Shown: positions 39,779 to 50,135, counted from the stretch's first letter. The stretch is DNA of 64,000 nt from an uncultured Alphaproteobacteria bacterium (GCA_943787175.1 CALSLK010000023.1:19869-83868); one strand, 5' to 3'. Numbers and translations: made by a program. Notes: a model not told the origin generated them from the sequence alone.

Positions 39779-39887
39779 TCTTTCCGCATACAGACCATCA
39801 TCGGCGGCAATTCGGGCAGCCAAGCGTCAGAGTCGTGGTCTTGCTGTGGCGCAACGCCGGTGCACCCAGAGCGTACCCTGATCGGCC

Positions 39888-40670
39888 CTACCCCAGATTC
39901 TCGTCCAGGAACGCCGTGGTGCGTTGCCAGGCAAGGGCCGCGTCGGCTTCGTCGTAGCGCGCGCTGGTGGGATTGGCGAAGGCGTGGTCGGCATCATACC
40001 AGAAAGTCGTGGCGTGCTTCTCAGCGGCCATCATGGCGCCGGTGAAGCCATCGACCATGGCCTCGTTGATCCACTGGTCGCGCGTGGCGAAATGGCCCAG
40101 CACGGGTCCCTGCAATGCGCTGAGCTGTTCTGCTGTGCGATCGACATTGCCGTAATAGACGATGGTGGCATCAACGGATCGCGCCATCGAGGCATTGAGC
40201 GACCAGCCGCCGCCAAAACACCAGCCGACCGTTCCCACGGCATCGGTGGTGTCGTCGCGGGCGCGTAGCCAGTCGATCCAGGAGGCCAGGGTTTCGGTCG
40301 CATCGGCATCGTTGACCTGGTTCATGTAGGCACGTGCGTCATCGGGATCATCGGCGACCTTGCCGCCGTAGAGGTCAATCGCAAGGGCACCGTAACCCTG
40401 GGCAACGAAATCGGCAGCCACGGCCTTGATGCTGTCGTTAAGGCCCCACCATTCGTGGATCAGCAGCACGCTGGCAGCCGGCGCGATCTGGGGCGCGCCC
40501 CAGGCGGCTGAAACGGCAAGGCCCGATTCGGTGGTAATCTCGACCGTTTCGAGTGAGGATGCTGCAGCACGCGCCGCATCCGGATTGGCCAGGACCGCAG
40601 CCAGGCCTCCGGCAGCAACTGGCGCCGTCATCAATTGTCCCAGAACCTCTCGTCGCGCGAACATGGTCAT
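39888..40670 (-). CDS. Exported dienelactone hydrolase-family protein
   Basis: 260 residues from the ATG at 40670. A twin-Arg leader (MTMFARREVLGQL...AVLANPDAARAAA) suggests Tat or Sec export. Alpha/beta hydrolase with Cys nucleophile in GWCFGGGWS, Asp in ATRDQWI and His in DADHAFAN, as in dienelactone hydrolases. EWWGLNDSIKAVAADFVAQGYGALAIDLYGG is the family core. A longer frame starting at 40808 would cover the promoter region and lose the leader. Divergent from the lipoprotein gene. Confidence 0.85.
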   Translation of the reverse strand: MTMFARREVLGQLMTAPVAAGGLAAVLANPDAARAAASSLETVEITTESGLAVSAAWGAPQIAPAASVLLIHEWWGLNDSIKAVAADFVAQGYGALAIDLYGGKVADDPDDARAYMNQVNDADATETLASWIDWLRARDDTTDAVGTVGWCFGGGWSLNASMARSVDATIVYYGNVDRTAEQLSALQGPVLGHFATRDQWINEAMVDGFTGAMMAAEKHATTFWYDADHAFANPTSARYDEADAALAWQRTTAFLDENLG

Positions 40671-40743
40671 GATCTCCCAAACTCTCCTGCCTGCGGTCAG
40701 GCTATCCCACACCGGGTCCTTCACAAGGCTCTGCATCCTCAAA

Positions 40744-41737
40744 TTGCCGTGTATCCGTGGCCTTGTCGCACTGGTACTGGGCACGCTGCTGCTGACGGGC
40801 TGCAACACCTACACGCGCGAGACCGGGCTGGAAGAGGTCACCAGCGTCAACATCGACCCGCGCAACCCGGGCGAGGTGAAGATCGGCGGCATGGTCTTTG
40901 TCGCCGGGTTCAACCTGGAGTATGGCGCACGGTTCTTCGGCGGACTTTCGGGCCTGCTGATTGCCGAAGACGGCAACAGCATGGTCGCCATCACCGACCA
41001 CGGCGACTGGGTCGATGCCTCGCTCAGCCACGATGCCCAGGGCCGCCTGACCGGTGTGAGCAACATCTCCATCCATTCCCTGATCGGTCTGGAAGGCGAG
41101 AACATCGATACCATTCTGGAGCCCAACGAGCGCGATGCAGAAGCCGTGACCGTCATGCCCGATGGCCGGGTCATGGTTGCGTTTGAACGGCGCCACCGTG
41201 TCTGGGTCTATGACAGCCTGTCGACGCGCGACAATCCGCTGGAACTGGACCTGCCCGAAAACATCGTGCGCCTGCCCGGCAATGGCGGCATCGAGACCCT
41301 GGAGTTCCTGCCCGACGGGCGCCTGCTGATGATCGCCGAGGAGCCCGTGGGTGCCGGCACGATCATCGATGCCTGGATCCTGGAGGACGATCTGGAATGG
41401 CGCTGGATCGGGTATCTGGTGAACGACGGCTTCAACGTGGTTGATGCCACCGCCCTGCCCGACGGCCGCGTCATGGTGCTGGAGCGCTGGTTTGCCGCCC
41501 CGGCCTCCCTGCGCATCCGCGTCCGCGAACTCACGCCCGCCATGCTCGATGGCGGCGGGCCGCTGGACGGCACACCCATCACGCTGCTCAAGCAGAACCT
41601 GGTGATCGACAACTTCGAAGGCCTCGACCACCGCATCGGCCCCAATGGCGAGATCTATCTCTACATGGTGTCCGACGACAACTTCGAGCGACCTGTTCCA
41701 GGCGACCTACCTCTACCAGTTCCTTCTGCTGCCGTGA
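40744..41737 (+). CDS. Lipoprotein with phytase-like/esterase-like beta-propeller domain
   Basis: About 330 residues. TTG start at 40744 opens a lipoprotein signal with lipobox LLLTGC (Cys19). The mature part has repeated blades such as GLSGLLIAEDGNSMVAITDHGDW, EAVTVMPDGRVMVAFERRHRVWVY, GIETLEFLPDGRLLMIAEE and DATALPDGRVMVLERWF, as in the esterase-like activity of phytase domain. Lost base near 41691; repaired end is RDLFQATYLYQFLLLP. Likely attached to a membrane facing the periplasm. Enzymatic activity untested. The stop overlaps the next GTG. Confidence 0.8.
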
Positions 41738-42236
41738 GCGAGAGCCAGCGCAACGCTCAACCTGCGCGCGGCGACCGCCGAGGACCTCGACGCCTATTTC
41801 CTGCTCTTCTCCGAGGTCCAGGCCCTGCATGTCGCGGAGCGCCCGGACCTGTTCCAGCCGGCTGAGAATGTCTGCAGGCCTTCCGGCGTCACTTTGCAAC
41901 GATGCCGTGGCGCAGGCCGCACAAGGAAATCGTCATCGCCTGGCTGGGCGATGATCCCGTCGGCGCGGTCCATTACGAGGTCACCAGCCTTGACCCCACC
42001 GGCGTCTATCTGATCGACCGGCCCATGCTCTGGATCGAGTCCATCGCCGTCCTGCCCCACCTGCGCCGCAAGGGCATCGCCTCGGCCCTGATCGACTCTG
42101 GTCCGCCAGGTCGCCGCCCAACAGGGCATCGCCGACCTGGGCCTGGAGGTCTGGTCGTTCAACGAGGGCGCCGCCAGGGCGTTCGAAGGCGGCAGGCCTC
42201 AGGGTCCACGCCACCACGATGCTGGGCGAGGTCTGA
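41734..42236 (+). CDS. GNAT N-acetyltransferase (frameshifted)
   Basis: About 165 residues. LNLRAATAEDLDAYFLLFSEVQALHVAERPDLFQP is a typical N-terminal half; DRPMLWIESIAVLPHLRRKGIASALID is strand 4 with the acetyl-CoA pyrophosphate loop RRKGIA; then LEVWSFNEGAARAFEGAGL. Small shifts near 41755, 41870, 42100 and 42197. GTG start at 41734 overlaps the lipoprotein stop as GTGA, so the pair is co-translated. Substrate unknown. Confidence 0.8.
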
Positions 42237-42260
42237 AGCTCTGCACCAGCCCGACGGATC

Positions 42261-43096
42261 TCAATCGATCAGGTGATCGCCGCCATCAAGAGCCAGCAGT
42301 TGGCCGGTCAACGAAGGTGTCTCCAGGATGAAGCGGATCGCATTGGCAAGGTCACCGGGACAGGCGCCATGTTCCAGAGGCAGTTGCCTGCAGCGATCGA
42401 CAAAATCCTCTTCACTCTGACCGGCTTCAGGCAGGGTCGGGCCGGGCCCGATTGCATTGACCCGGACGTTTGGTGCCAACTCGCGCGCAAGAAGGCGTGT
42501 CGCGGTCCACAACGTGGATTTCGAGACGGAGTAACTGAGGTATCGCGGCCGGTTTGTGAGTACACGGGAATCGATGATGTTGATGATGTTGCCGCGCTTG
42601 CCGGCAGGCAGACCGGCAACAAACGCCTGACCCAACAGAACTGGCGCCAGCGCATTGACCGTTTGATGCCGGGACCATGATTCCGCGGTCAGGTCAGCGG
42701 CATCGTCCGCCTTCATAAATCGAGGCGTTGTTGATCAAAAGACCAAGCGGCCCCACAGCCTCAACGGCAAAGGCGTGGAGCTTACCCACGCCGTTTTTCA
42801 ACCAGATCGCCCGAGACCGCCTCGGCAACACCACCATGCCTCTGAATCTCCTGGCACGTGTCCTCGGCCTGACTGCGCGATGACCTGTAGTGAACCGCAA
42901 CATGCCAGCCCAGACGACCCAACTCCACAGCTACGGCACGGCCGATCCGCTGTGCCGAACCGGTCACCAGAACGCCGGGGTGACAGTTCATTCCCGCACG
43001 CCAGCCGCCAAACTCAGGCCGTGTCGTACCGACCCGGCTGAGCGCGGATATGTCGCCACTGCCGCGCAGTGTGGATGGGGTTACAAGGTTGGACAT
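42261..43096 (-). CDS. Short-chain dehydrogenase/reductase, FolM-like (frameshifted)
   Basis: About 275 residues. NAD(P) loop VTGSAQRIGRAVAVELGRLGWHVAVHYRSS, the LLINNASIYEG strand, catalytic region INIIDSRVLTNRPRYLSYSVSKSTLW (YxxxK), and NAIGPGPTLP. Pteridine-reductase-like SDRs such as FolM have the same RIG after the first glycines and the absence of a typical Ser. It follows folE by 20 bases on the same strand, supporting a pterin substrate such as dihydromonapterin or dihydrofolate. AGGGAA before the ATG at 43096. Shifts near 42708 and 42797. Confidence 0.82.
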
Positions 43097-43115
43097 ATGT
43101 GGTTTCCCTGTCCGA

Positions 43116-43745
43116 CTAGCTCTCTACCGCACTCAGAAATTCGCGCCGGGTCTCGGGATCGCTGCGGAAACGGCCGAGCAAACGGGTTGTCACCATGCCG
43201 ACACCGGGCTTTTGCACCCCGCGGGTCGTCATACAGTGATGTTCGGCGCGTATCATGACGGCCACGCCCAGGGGATCGAGTACGTTCTGGAGCACATCGG
43301 CAATGTCGGTCGTCATGCGCTCCTGAATCTGCAGACGCTTGGCGAACACATCCACGACCCTGGCGATCTTGCTTATTCCCACCACACGATTACGCGGTAG
43401 ATAGGCAATATGGGCCACGCCCACGATCGGAACCATATGGTGTTCGCAATGGCTCTCGATCCGAATGTCCTTGAGAAGAACCATCTCGTCATAGCCACTG
43501 GTTTCTTCAAAGGTCCGTTCCAGAATGAGAGACGGGTCCGCGTCATAACCACCAAAAAATTCACGGTAGGAACGGGCAACGCGGGACGGCGTATCGAGCA
43601 GCCCTTCGCGCCGGGGATTGTCTCCGGCCCAACGAATCAAGACGCGGACGGCAGCTTCCACCTCCTTGATGTCAGGCGTGCCGTCTTCATCAAGAGTCGA
43701 AAGGTTGGTTTCAGCCAGATCGACAGGTTGCGATGTTGCGTTCAT
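43116..43745 (-). CDS. folE: GTP cyclohydrolase I
   Basis: 209 residues. Makes dihydroneopterin triphosphate from GTP for folate and other pterins. Landmarks: [25 protein letters not shown], zinc Cys/His in [21 protein letters not shown], and [16 protein letters not shown] use the ATG at 43745, which has GGAGG 8 bases upstream; a further ATG at 43763 would overlap it. First gene of a folE-SDR unit. Preceded at a distance by a glycosyltransferase on the same strand. Confidence 0.96.
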   Translation of the reverse strand: MNATSQPVDLAETNLSTLDEDGTPDIKEVEAAVRVLIRWAGDNPRREGLLDTPSRVARSYREFFGGYDADPSLILERTFEETSGYDEMVLLKDIRIESHCEHHMVPIVGVAHIAYLPRNRVVGISKIARVVDVFAKRLQIQERMTTDIADVLQNVLDPLGVAVMIRAEHHCMTTRGVQKPGVGMVTTRLLGRFRSDPETRREFLSAVES

Positions 43746-43829
43746 ATCCCCTCCAGGAACCACAAATCCAGTACGGGCCGACGTGGTGGTTGGATCACTG
43801 CTGCAACGGCATCCTCGCGTACCGCGTAA

Positions 43830-44654
43830 TCAGGATCCTCTGGCCATGAACGCCTGGAAGCTCAGGGTGTCATCCTTCTCGAGCGCACGCGCATAGGCCT
43901 GGTTGTTGGCCTGTTTTTCAAGAAATCCCTGCCGGGCCGTCAGACGCATTTCTCCTGACAGGCCGAAACCGCCGGCTTCCAGTTCGGCAAGAATGGCGCC
44001 ATATCCCCGGTCGGCGGTGACGGCAGCATCCGGACCATGGCAGATCGAAGCAGGGTGGGTGACGTAGTTATAAAGCGGCTGCATGACGACCGGGAAACAA
44101 CCCGCGCGATCAAGAAGCTGCAGGTTCACCACGACGTCTTCAGCAAACGGAATATCCGGCCAGCCGGTCTCGATCAGATCACGGCGGATCAGCGGATTGA
44201 GCGGAACGCCGCAGGCCATGATGTCTTCGGCGGTGATATGACGGTCTGGCGAGCCCGGCGGAAAGGCGTGCCGGAGAACCCTGCCGGACGCATCGGTGAC
44301 CCTGACACAGTCTGAAGCCAGCCCGTGCCGTTCTGCTGTGCCAAGCAGAACCTCCAACCGTCGGGGCGCAAAGAGGTCATCGGCATCCAGAACAGCAACA
44401 TGGGAGCCGCTTGCCTGAGCCAAACCCACGTTGCGCGCCCGGCTGGGGCCCGTGGCCACACCGCCACTCGACAAAAACACCATGCGGGAATCAGCAACAA
44501 CAACTTCAGGAAGATGCGCGCGGTAATCGACCCCGTCATCAGCGATCAGGAACAGTTCCCAATCTGGTTCGGTCTGTTGAAGAACGCTGTCGAGGGCAGC
44601 AGCAAGTGTGGCCTGGGCCTGCCAGGCCGCGACCAGCACAGAGACCTTCGCCAT
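43830..44654 (-). CDS. Family 2 glycosyltransferase
   Basis: 274 residues. GT-A fold: KVSVLVAAWQAQATLAAALDSVLQQTEPDWELFLIADD, then GPSRARNVGLAQASGSHVAVLDADDLFAPRRLE with the DAD metal motif. The late FAEDVVVNLQLLDRAG may hold the catalytic acid (ED). No membrane segment, so it acts at the cytoplasmic face. No other envelope-polysaccharide genes are near; acceptor and donor are unknown. Confidence 0.85.
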   Translation of the reverse strand: MAKVSVLVAAWQAQATLAAALDSVLQQTEPDWELFLIADDGVDYRAHLPEVVVADSRMVFLSSGGVATGPSRARNVGLAQASGSHVAVLDADDLFAPRRLEVLLGTAERHGLASDCVRVTDASGRVLRHAFPPGSPDRHITAEDIMACGVPLNPLIRRDLIETGWPDIPFAEDVVVNLQLLDRAGCFPVVMQPLYNYVTHPASICHGPDAAVTADRGYGAILAELEAGGFGLSGEMRLTARQGFLEKQANNQAYARALEKDDTLSFQAFMARGS

Positions 44655-44738
44655 CGGATGCTCCGAACCCTGAGATTGCAGATGATCGGCTTACGGCAGA
44701 AACAGGCGTTCCGACCAGTGGCCGTTACCAGCGCGAAC

Positions 44739-45338
44739 CTAGCCCTGCCGATTGTCCGCGAAAAGCTGGGGCGCAAAGAAGCCCATGAGCAAGCGGTAGG
44801 GGAACAGCAGGCTGAGCGCCATGACCGCCTTCACGCCGTAATCGCCAAGGGCATACTGATACCAGACAAGGCCCCATTCGGGGAAAAAGACGCCAAACAG
44901 CAGGAAGAAGAAGATCAGCGTATCGACCGCCGAAGCCACGGCCGACGAAACCAGGGGTGCCTTCCACCAGGCACCCTTGCGCAGGCGCTGGAAGATCGCG
45001 ATGTCGAGGAGTTGACCAGACAGGAATGCCGTACCCGAAGCAACAGCAGTCAGAATAGCAACCTGGGAAAGAATGTTGGGGGACTCAAAGGGCACCCAAT
45101 CGGAAAAAACCGCCGACATCAGAATGCCCACGACAAAGCCGACAAACACGACCTTGGCTGCCTTGAGCGGACCAAAGGCACGGTTGGAAAGATCGGTCAC
45201 AAGAAATGCGAACGGGAAGGTGAACGCGCCCCAGGTCAGCCAGTCCCCGATGGGAAAATGAACCAGAATGTTGGAAGCAACCACGACAAACGACATGGCG
45301 GCAATGGGCAGGGCAAGCGTCAGGCGACCGGTGATCAT
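44739..45338 (-). CDS. Queuosine precursor transporter (VUT/YhhQ family, DUF165)
   Basis: 199 residues with five or six membrane helices. FTFPFAFLVTDLSNRAFGPLKAAKVVFVGF is the conserved family block, followed by SGTAFLSGQLLDIAIFQRLR and SSAVASAVDTLIFF. YhhQ-type proteins import preQ0/preQ1 for the tRNA base queuosine. folE lies about 1 kb away and makes the same first intermediate for de novo preQ, but no que genes are seen here. Upstream of rpmB's partner strand run. Confidence 0.85.
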   Translation of the reverse strand: MITGRLTLALPIAAMSFVVVASNILVHFPIGDWLTWGAFTFPFAFLVTDLSNRAFGPLKAAKVVFVGFVVGILMSAVFSDWVPFESPNILSQVAILTAVASGTAFLSGQLLDIAIFQRLRKGAWWKAPLVSSAVASAVDTLIFFFLLFGVFFPEWGLVWYQYALGDYGVKAVMALSLLFPYRLLMGFFAPQLFADNRQG

Positions 45339-45379
45339 GGCCCGTCAGTTCCAGTCAGCGATGTGAAGGCAAAAGGCGA

Positions 45380-45682
45380 TCAGGCTTCTTTTGCAGCCTT
45401 GCGGGCGGCAGCCTTTTCCACGCGGCGCTTCAGGCGCAGGGCGCCTTCTGGCAGGCGGTTATCGCGCGCGGCGATCAGGAAGGCATCAATGCCGCCACGC
45501 TTCTCGACCGTGCGCAGGCCATTGGCCGAAACGCGCAGGCGAACCGTCTCACCCAGAGCATCCGAAAAGAGGCTCGTCTTGATCAGATTCGGGCGGAAAA
45601 CACGCTTCGTCTTGTTCTCAGCGTGGCTCCGGTTATTGCCGGACATGACCGATTTGCCTGTCAGTTCGCAGGTACGCGACAT
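45380..45682 (-). CDS. rpmB: Ribosomal protein L28
   Basis: 100 residues. [33 protein letters not shown] is the invariant start of bL28, with [12 protein letters not shown] near the C terminus. The Cys-poor alphaproteobacterial form (no zinc Cys pairs) of normal length. AAGGAG lies 8 bases before the ATG at 45682. An excellent promoter is at 45749-45777. Confidence 0.97.
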   Translation of the reverse strand: MSRTCELTGKSVMSGNNRSHAENKTKRVFRPNLIKTSLFSDALGETVRLRVSANGLRTVEKRGGIDAFLIAARDNRLPEGALRLKRRVEKAAARKAAKEA

Positions 45683-45748
45683 GGGATGCTCCTTGAAAAA
45701 CGTCATGTGGCGCAGCCGTTCCCGGCGCGCCACGCGAATCCGGCGATT

Positions 45749-45777
45749 TCTATACGCGCACGCCCCGTTCGGGTCAA
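45749..45777 (-). promoter_or_regulatory. Sigma-70-type promoter of rpmB
   Basis: On the minus strand: TTGACC (45777-45772), 17-base spacer, TATAGA (45754-45749). Start expected near 45742, leader of about 60 bases to the rpmB ATG. Strong match as expected for a ribosomal protein gene. Confidence 0.7.
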
Positions 45778-45791
45778 CTCTGACCGGTTAA

Positions 45792-45827
45792 ATCACAGAG
45801 CCAAACCTATCGGATTGTCTCTGTGAT
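45792..45827 (-). terminator. Hairpin between YjbR gene and rpmB promoter
   Basis: Nine-base arms ATCACAGAG (45792-45800) and CTCTGTGAT (45819-45827) with an 18-base loop. On the minus strand it is followed by TTTAA. It would end the meaB-YjbR transcript before the rpmB promoter. The large loop and short T-run make it a moderate candidate; an operator is the alternative. Confidence 0.4.
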
Positions 45828-45924
45828 CCCTCAGTTGCCGGGCGGTTCACTCTGTGTCCCTTGGCTACGCGCAAGGATGCGCGGGCCGCAGTCGCGGCCT
45901 TCCAGCAGATGACAAGCCAGCTTG

Positions 45925-46293
45925 TCACCCGCTGGGGTCAGGACGTTCGGGGACCAGGGCTGCAAGCTTCTTTGGCGCCGTCATACGGTAGCTGCGATTG
46001 ACGATGAACGCGACCTCTTCCCAATCGACACCATCATCCAGCCACATCCCGACCCAACCCTTTGGTCCGACATAGGGTGGAGAAAAGAACCGTTCAGGAT
46101 CAGCACCGATCAGAATGGTCTGGCTGCCCGGCGGAGCCTTGCAGGAAACCGCCGTTCTGCCGTCCTGGTCCCAGTACATGGCAAAGATCTTGTCACGCAC
46201 CCGGAAGTTGGGCTTGTCCCAGGTTTCGCGCTCATCGACCTCGGGCAAGGCCAGACAAATGGTACGCAGGGATTCCAGAGTTTTGCCGCTCAC
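45925..46293 (-). CDS. MmcQ/YjbR-family protein
   Basis: 122 residues from a GTG at 46293. LESLRTICLALPEVDERETWDKPNFRVRDKIFAMY is the family start, with KAPPGSQTILIGADPERFFSPPYVGPKGWVGMWL and the ending WEEVAFIVNRSYRMTAPKKL. These small double-wing proteins are suspected DNA binders; the role is unproven. An ATG at 46329 is in frame but lies inside meaB. The GTG is 4 bases after the meaB stop, so it closes the mutase-meaB operon. Confidence 0.82.
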   Translation of the reverse strand: MSGKTLESLRTICLALPEVDERETWDKPNFRVRDKIFAMYWDQDGRTAVSCKAPPGSQTILIGADPERFFSPPYVGPKGWVGMWLDDGVDWEEVAFIVNRSYRMTAPKKLAALVPERPDPSG

Positions 46294-46297
46294 GAAT

Positions 46298-47259
46298 TCA
46301 GTTTCCGTCCAGGGCACGGCGCGCGGCATTGCGCAGCGAGATGTTGCCTGCCGACAGCTCGCCCTCGAGTCGCGTCATCAAGGCCTTGCGCTGGGGGTCG
46401 GCATGCAGACGCGCCGTGGCCAGACGCACCACTTCGTCACGCAGGGCCGATGCTGATTGTGCACGGCGCTTTTTCGCCAGATGCTCGGTTGCGGCCTCGA
46501 AATACGCACCGACAACAGACCAGACCGAATCGAGGCCGTCGCCGGTCAATGCTGAACAGGCCTCGACCCTGGGGGTCCAGAAACTCTCATGGGGGCGCAC
46601 CAGCGAGAGCGCGGCGCGATGGTCCGAGACGACATGGCGCGCCGTCTCGGCCAGGGCGCCGTCGGCCTTGTTGACCAGGATCAGGTCGGCCAGTTCCATG
46701 ATGCCGCGTTTCACGCCCTGCAGGCTGTCGCCGGCACCGGGCGCCAGCAGCAGCAGGAACATGTCGGTCAGCGCGGCAACCGCGGTTTCCGACTGCCCCA
46801 CGCCCACCGTCTCGACAATCACCAGATCGTAGCCGGCCGCTTCGACCAGGGTGATGACATCGCGCGTGCGGCGCGCCACGCCGCCCAGTTCACCGCCCGA
46901 CGGCGACGGCCGGATGAAGGCGCTTTGCGTGATCGCGCGACAGGCGCTCCATGCGGGTCTTGTCACCCAGGATCGAGCCGCCACCCAGCGCTCGAGGACG
47001 GGTCCACCGCCAGCACGGCAACCCTGCTTGCCCTGCTCGAGCGCATGCAGGCCAAAGGCTTCGACAAAGGTCGATTTGCCCACGCCGGGCGCGCCCGTGA
47101 TCCCCAGCCGCCAGGTTGTCCCGGCTGGTGCTTGCCCAGCGATTCGATCAGCGCCGCGGCCCGTTCCTCGTCATCGGCAGGACGCGAGGATTCCACCAGC
47201 GTGATGGCACGCGCCAGCGCCCGCCGGTCGCCAGAGAGAATCCCTTCGATGTCGCTCAT
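46298..47259 (-). CDS. meaB: Methylmalonyl-CoA mutase-associated GTPase MeaB (frameshifted)
   Basis: About 320 residues. SDIEGILSGDRRALARAITLVESSRPADDEER is the N-terminal helix pair, then the P-loop GAPGVGKSTFVEAFG after repair, VDPSSS, RAFIRPSPSGGELGGVARRTRDVI, ETVGVGQSE and the guanine motif NKADG. MeaB (ArgK) protects and reloads the B12 cofactor of methylmalonyl-CoA mutase. It starts 11 bases after the mutase stop. Indels lie between 46930 and 47110. Confidence 0.93.
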
Positions 47260-47270
47260 GGCGCCGGGAA

Positions 47271-49441
47271 TCAGGCCGCCTGCCGGGCATCGCCAAGCAG
47301 GTCGACGATTTCAGCGGCGGCTTCGGGAATGTTGGTGCCGGGGCCATAGACCGCCGAAACGCCGGCTTCCCTCAGCATGGCATAGTCCTGGGGCGGCATC
47401 GACGCCACCGACCACGACACGGATGTCGCCGGCACCCTGTTCGGCCAGGGCGGCGATCAGCTGGGGCACCAGAGTCTTGTGGCCGGCTGCCTGGGTTGAA
47501 ACGCCGATGATGTGGACGTCGTTCTCGATCGCCTGACGGGCCGCTTCTTCGGGCGTCTGGAACAGCGGGCCGACATCGACGTCAAAGCCGATATCGGCAA
47601 AGGCCGTGGCGATCACCTTGGCGCCGCGGTCATGGCCGTCCTGTCCCAGCTTGACGACCAGCATGCGCGGGCGCCGACCGTTCTGTTCGGCAAAGCCGCG
47701 ACCTTGTCACGGATCCCTCGAACTCTTCGTTGCCTTCCCAGGCCGCGCCATAGACACCCGAGATCGAGCGGCGTGACGGCGCGATGGCGGGTGAAGACGC
47801 TTTCCATGGCATCGGAGATTTCACCCACCGTGGCCCGGGCCCGGGCTGCCTCGATGGACAGTGCCAACAGGTTGCCGTCGCCCTTTCGCGCCCTCGGTCA
47901 GGGCCTGCAACGCGGCCTGACAGGCCGCCTCGATCACGGCGGCACGCACGCGCTTCAGGCGGGCGATCTGGGATTCGCGCACGGCGGTGTTGTCGATATC
48001 GCGCACATCGACCTGTTGGGGGTCGTCGGCGACATACTTGTTCACGCCAACGATCGACTTCCTGGCCACGATCGAACGGCGCCTGCCTGGCGGGCGGCAC
48101 TTTCTTCGATGCGCAGTCTTGGGCATCCCGGCCTCGATCGGCCTTGGTCATGCCGCCCATGGCTTCGACCTCGTCGATCAGGCCCTGCGCCTCTCACACC
48201 AGCGCATCGGTCAGCGCTTCGATGTAGTAGCTGCCGCCCAACGGATCGACGACCTTGGTGATCCCGGTTTCTTCCGCCAGGATCAGACTGCGTGTTGCGC
48301 GCGATCGCGCGGCAGAAGTCGCGTGGGCAAGCCATCGCTTCGTCAAAGCGCTTGGTGTGCAGGCTCTGGGTGCCGCCCAGCACCGCGGCCATGGCTTCAT
48401 CGGTGGTGCGCACGACGTTGTTGTAGGGATCCTGTTCGGTCAGCGAGACGCCGGAGGTCTGGCAATGGGTGCGCAGCATCGAGGATTGCGGTTCTTGCGG
48501 CCCGAACGGTCCATCTGTCGCGCCACAGAACACGCGCGGCGCGCAGCTTGGCGACTTCCATGAAGAAGTTCATGCCGATGCAAAGAAGAACGACAGGCGC
48601 GGTGCGAACTTGTCGACTTCGAGCCGCTGCGCAGTCGCCGCGCGCACATATTCCACGCCGTCGGCGATGGTGAAGGCCAGTTCCTGCACCGCCGTCGCCC
48701 CGGCCTCCTGCATGTGATAGCCGCTGATCGAGATCGAGTTGAACGCGGCATATGCGCGGCGGTATAGGCGATGATATCGGCCACGATCCGCATGCTGGGC
48801 TCGGGCGGATAGATATAGGTGTTGCGCACCATGAACTCCTTGAGGATGTCGTTCTGGATCGTGCCGCGAAAGCTGATCCTGGCTCACGCCCTGCTCCTCG
48901 CCCGCCACAACAGAACATGGCAAGCACGGGCAGCACCGCACCGTTCATGGTCATGGAGACCGACATCTTGTCGAGCGGAATGGAGTCGAAAAGGATCTTC
49001 ATGTCCTCGACGCTGTCGATCGCCACACCGGCCTTGCCGACATCGCCGACCACGCGTTCATGATCGCTGTCGTAGCCGCGATGGGTCGCCAGGTCGAACG
49101 CGACGGAAAGGCCCTTCTGCCCGCCGGCCAGGCCTCGACGGTAGAAAGGCGTTGGACTTCCTCAGCGGTCGAGAAACCGGCATATTGGCGGATGGTCCAG
49201 GGCCGGTTGGCATACATCGTTGCGCGCACACCGCGCCGTAAGGCGCAACGCCAGGCAGCGCCTCGGCCTCACCCGATGCCGTCTGGTCGGCATTGGTGTA
49301 GAGCGGGTTGATCGCCAGCCCTTCGGGCGTCTGCCAGACGAGATCGTCCAGAGGCGTGTCTTTCAGTTCCTTTTGCGCCAGGGCGCGCCAGGCTTCCGGC
49401 GCTTCATCGGAAAATCCACTCATCGGCTTGAAACCATCCAT
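47271..49441 (-). CDS. scpA: Methylmalonyl-CoA mutase, large-subunit type (frameshifted)
   Basis: About 723 residues, the usual length of ScpA/MUT homodimer enzymes. N-terminal barrel: [82 protein letters not shown]-terminal B12 domain: [33 protein letters not shown] with the DxHxxG cobalt-ligand motif, and [16 protein letters not shown]. It interconverts methylmalonyl-CoA and succinyl-CoA. Many one-base shifts from 47400 to 49230. Ethylmalonyl-CoA mutase is a related alternative, but the partner MeaB and N terminus fit methylmalonyl-CoA mutase better. Confidence 0.92.
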
Positions 49442-49483
49442 CTCGCAAGTGCGAGATGAGTATGGTTTGCCCCCTGTGGACCG

Positions 49484-50095
49484 TCAATCCGTGAGGGACC
49501 GTCGAATGACTTCCAGAGCGACATCGCACGGCGATCCGTCGCCGCCGTTCGTGGGATAGACATCATCCGGGCAGGCCGAAAAAACCATCAGGCAATCGAT
49601 CAATGCTCTGACCTCAACAAACCCACCCGGCGGGCATGTGGGACGGACATAATCGATCGCCTGGCCATCGCGCACGGGTGCGAGCATGAACAGATTCCAG
49701 GGTGCCGGTGTGACGGGACAGCTGCGTCCCTGACCGGCAAGCGCTTTGTTCAGGTTGGCGGCACAGTTGGGATGATCCCCGCCTGCGCCAGCCCGCACAT
49801 ACATCGCTGCGCTGCATGCCGCGATCAGCGTGTCGTGCCCGCCACCGGAAGTATCGTCGAGAATCTCGAGAATGGGCCGGTAGAGGTTGGTGACCAATAC
49901 ATCGCCGGCATCGAAGGTGATTTTCTGAAGCACCTCGCGGCAGTGTTCCATGGACAACAGGTCGTCCTGCCCGTCAGGCAGCGAAGGCCCAGGTATCGAG
50001 AACCTGGGTGCCCGTCGTGTTGATGATCCGCAACCCGATCGCCCTGCCGTCATGCCAAGGGCATAACCCCGGGCGGCGGGCACCGTTGCTTTCAT
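49484..50095 (-). CDS. DUF1989-family protein (urea carboxylase-associated type; one frameshift)
   Basis: About 204 residues. MKATVPAARGYALGMTAGR starts the domain; SMEHCREVLQKITFDAGDVLVTNLYRPILEIL, GGGHDTLIAACS, PWNLFMLAPV and FSACPDDVYPTNGGDGSPCDVALEV are the DUF1989 hallmarks, including the conserved Cys and Asp near the end. A shift near 50020-50035 breaks the VLDTW segment. Members occur with urea carboxylase or guanidine use; there are no such genes here, so the role is open. ATG at 50095; 40 bases after IalB. Confidence 0.82.
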   Translation of the reverse strand: MKATVPAARGYALGMTAGRSGCGSSTRRAPRFSIPGPSLPDGQDDLLSMEHCREVLQKITFDAGDVLVTNLYRPILEILDDTSGGGHDTLIAACSAAMYVRAGAGGDHPNCAANLNKALAGQGRSCPVTPAPWNLFMLAPVRDGQAIDYVRPTCPPGGFVEVRALIDCLMVFSACPDDVYPTNGGDGSPCDVALEVIRRSLTD

Positions 50096-50135
50096 TCGCC
50101 TGCGCCCGTGATCCCGGCAGCTCACGTCGACTGGC

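Noticed and set aside
39182..39823. 213-codon minus-strand frame overlapping the 380-residue gene
   Set aside because: It crosses the promoter and SOS-type box, has no ribosome site, and its translation is Ser/Arg-rich shadow sequence.
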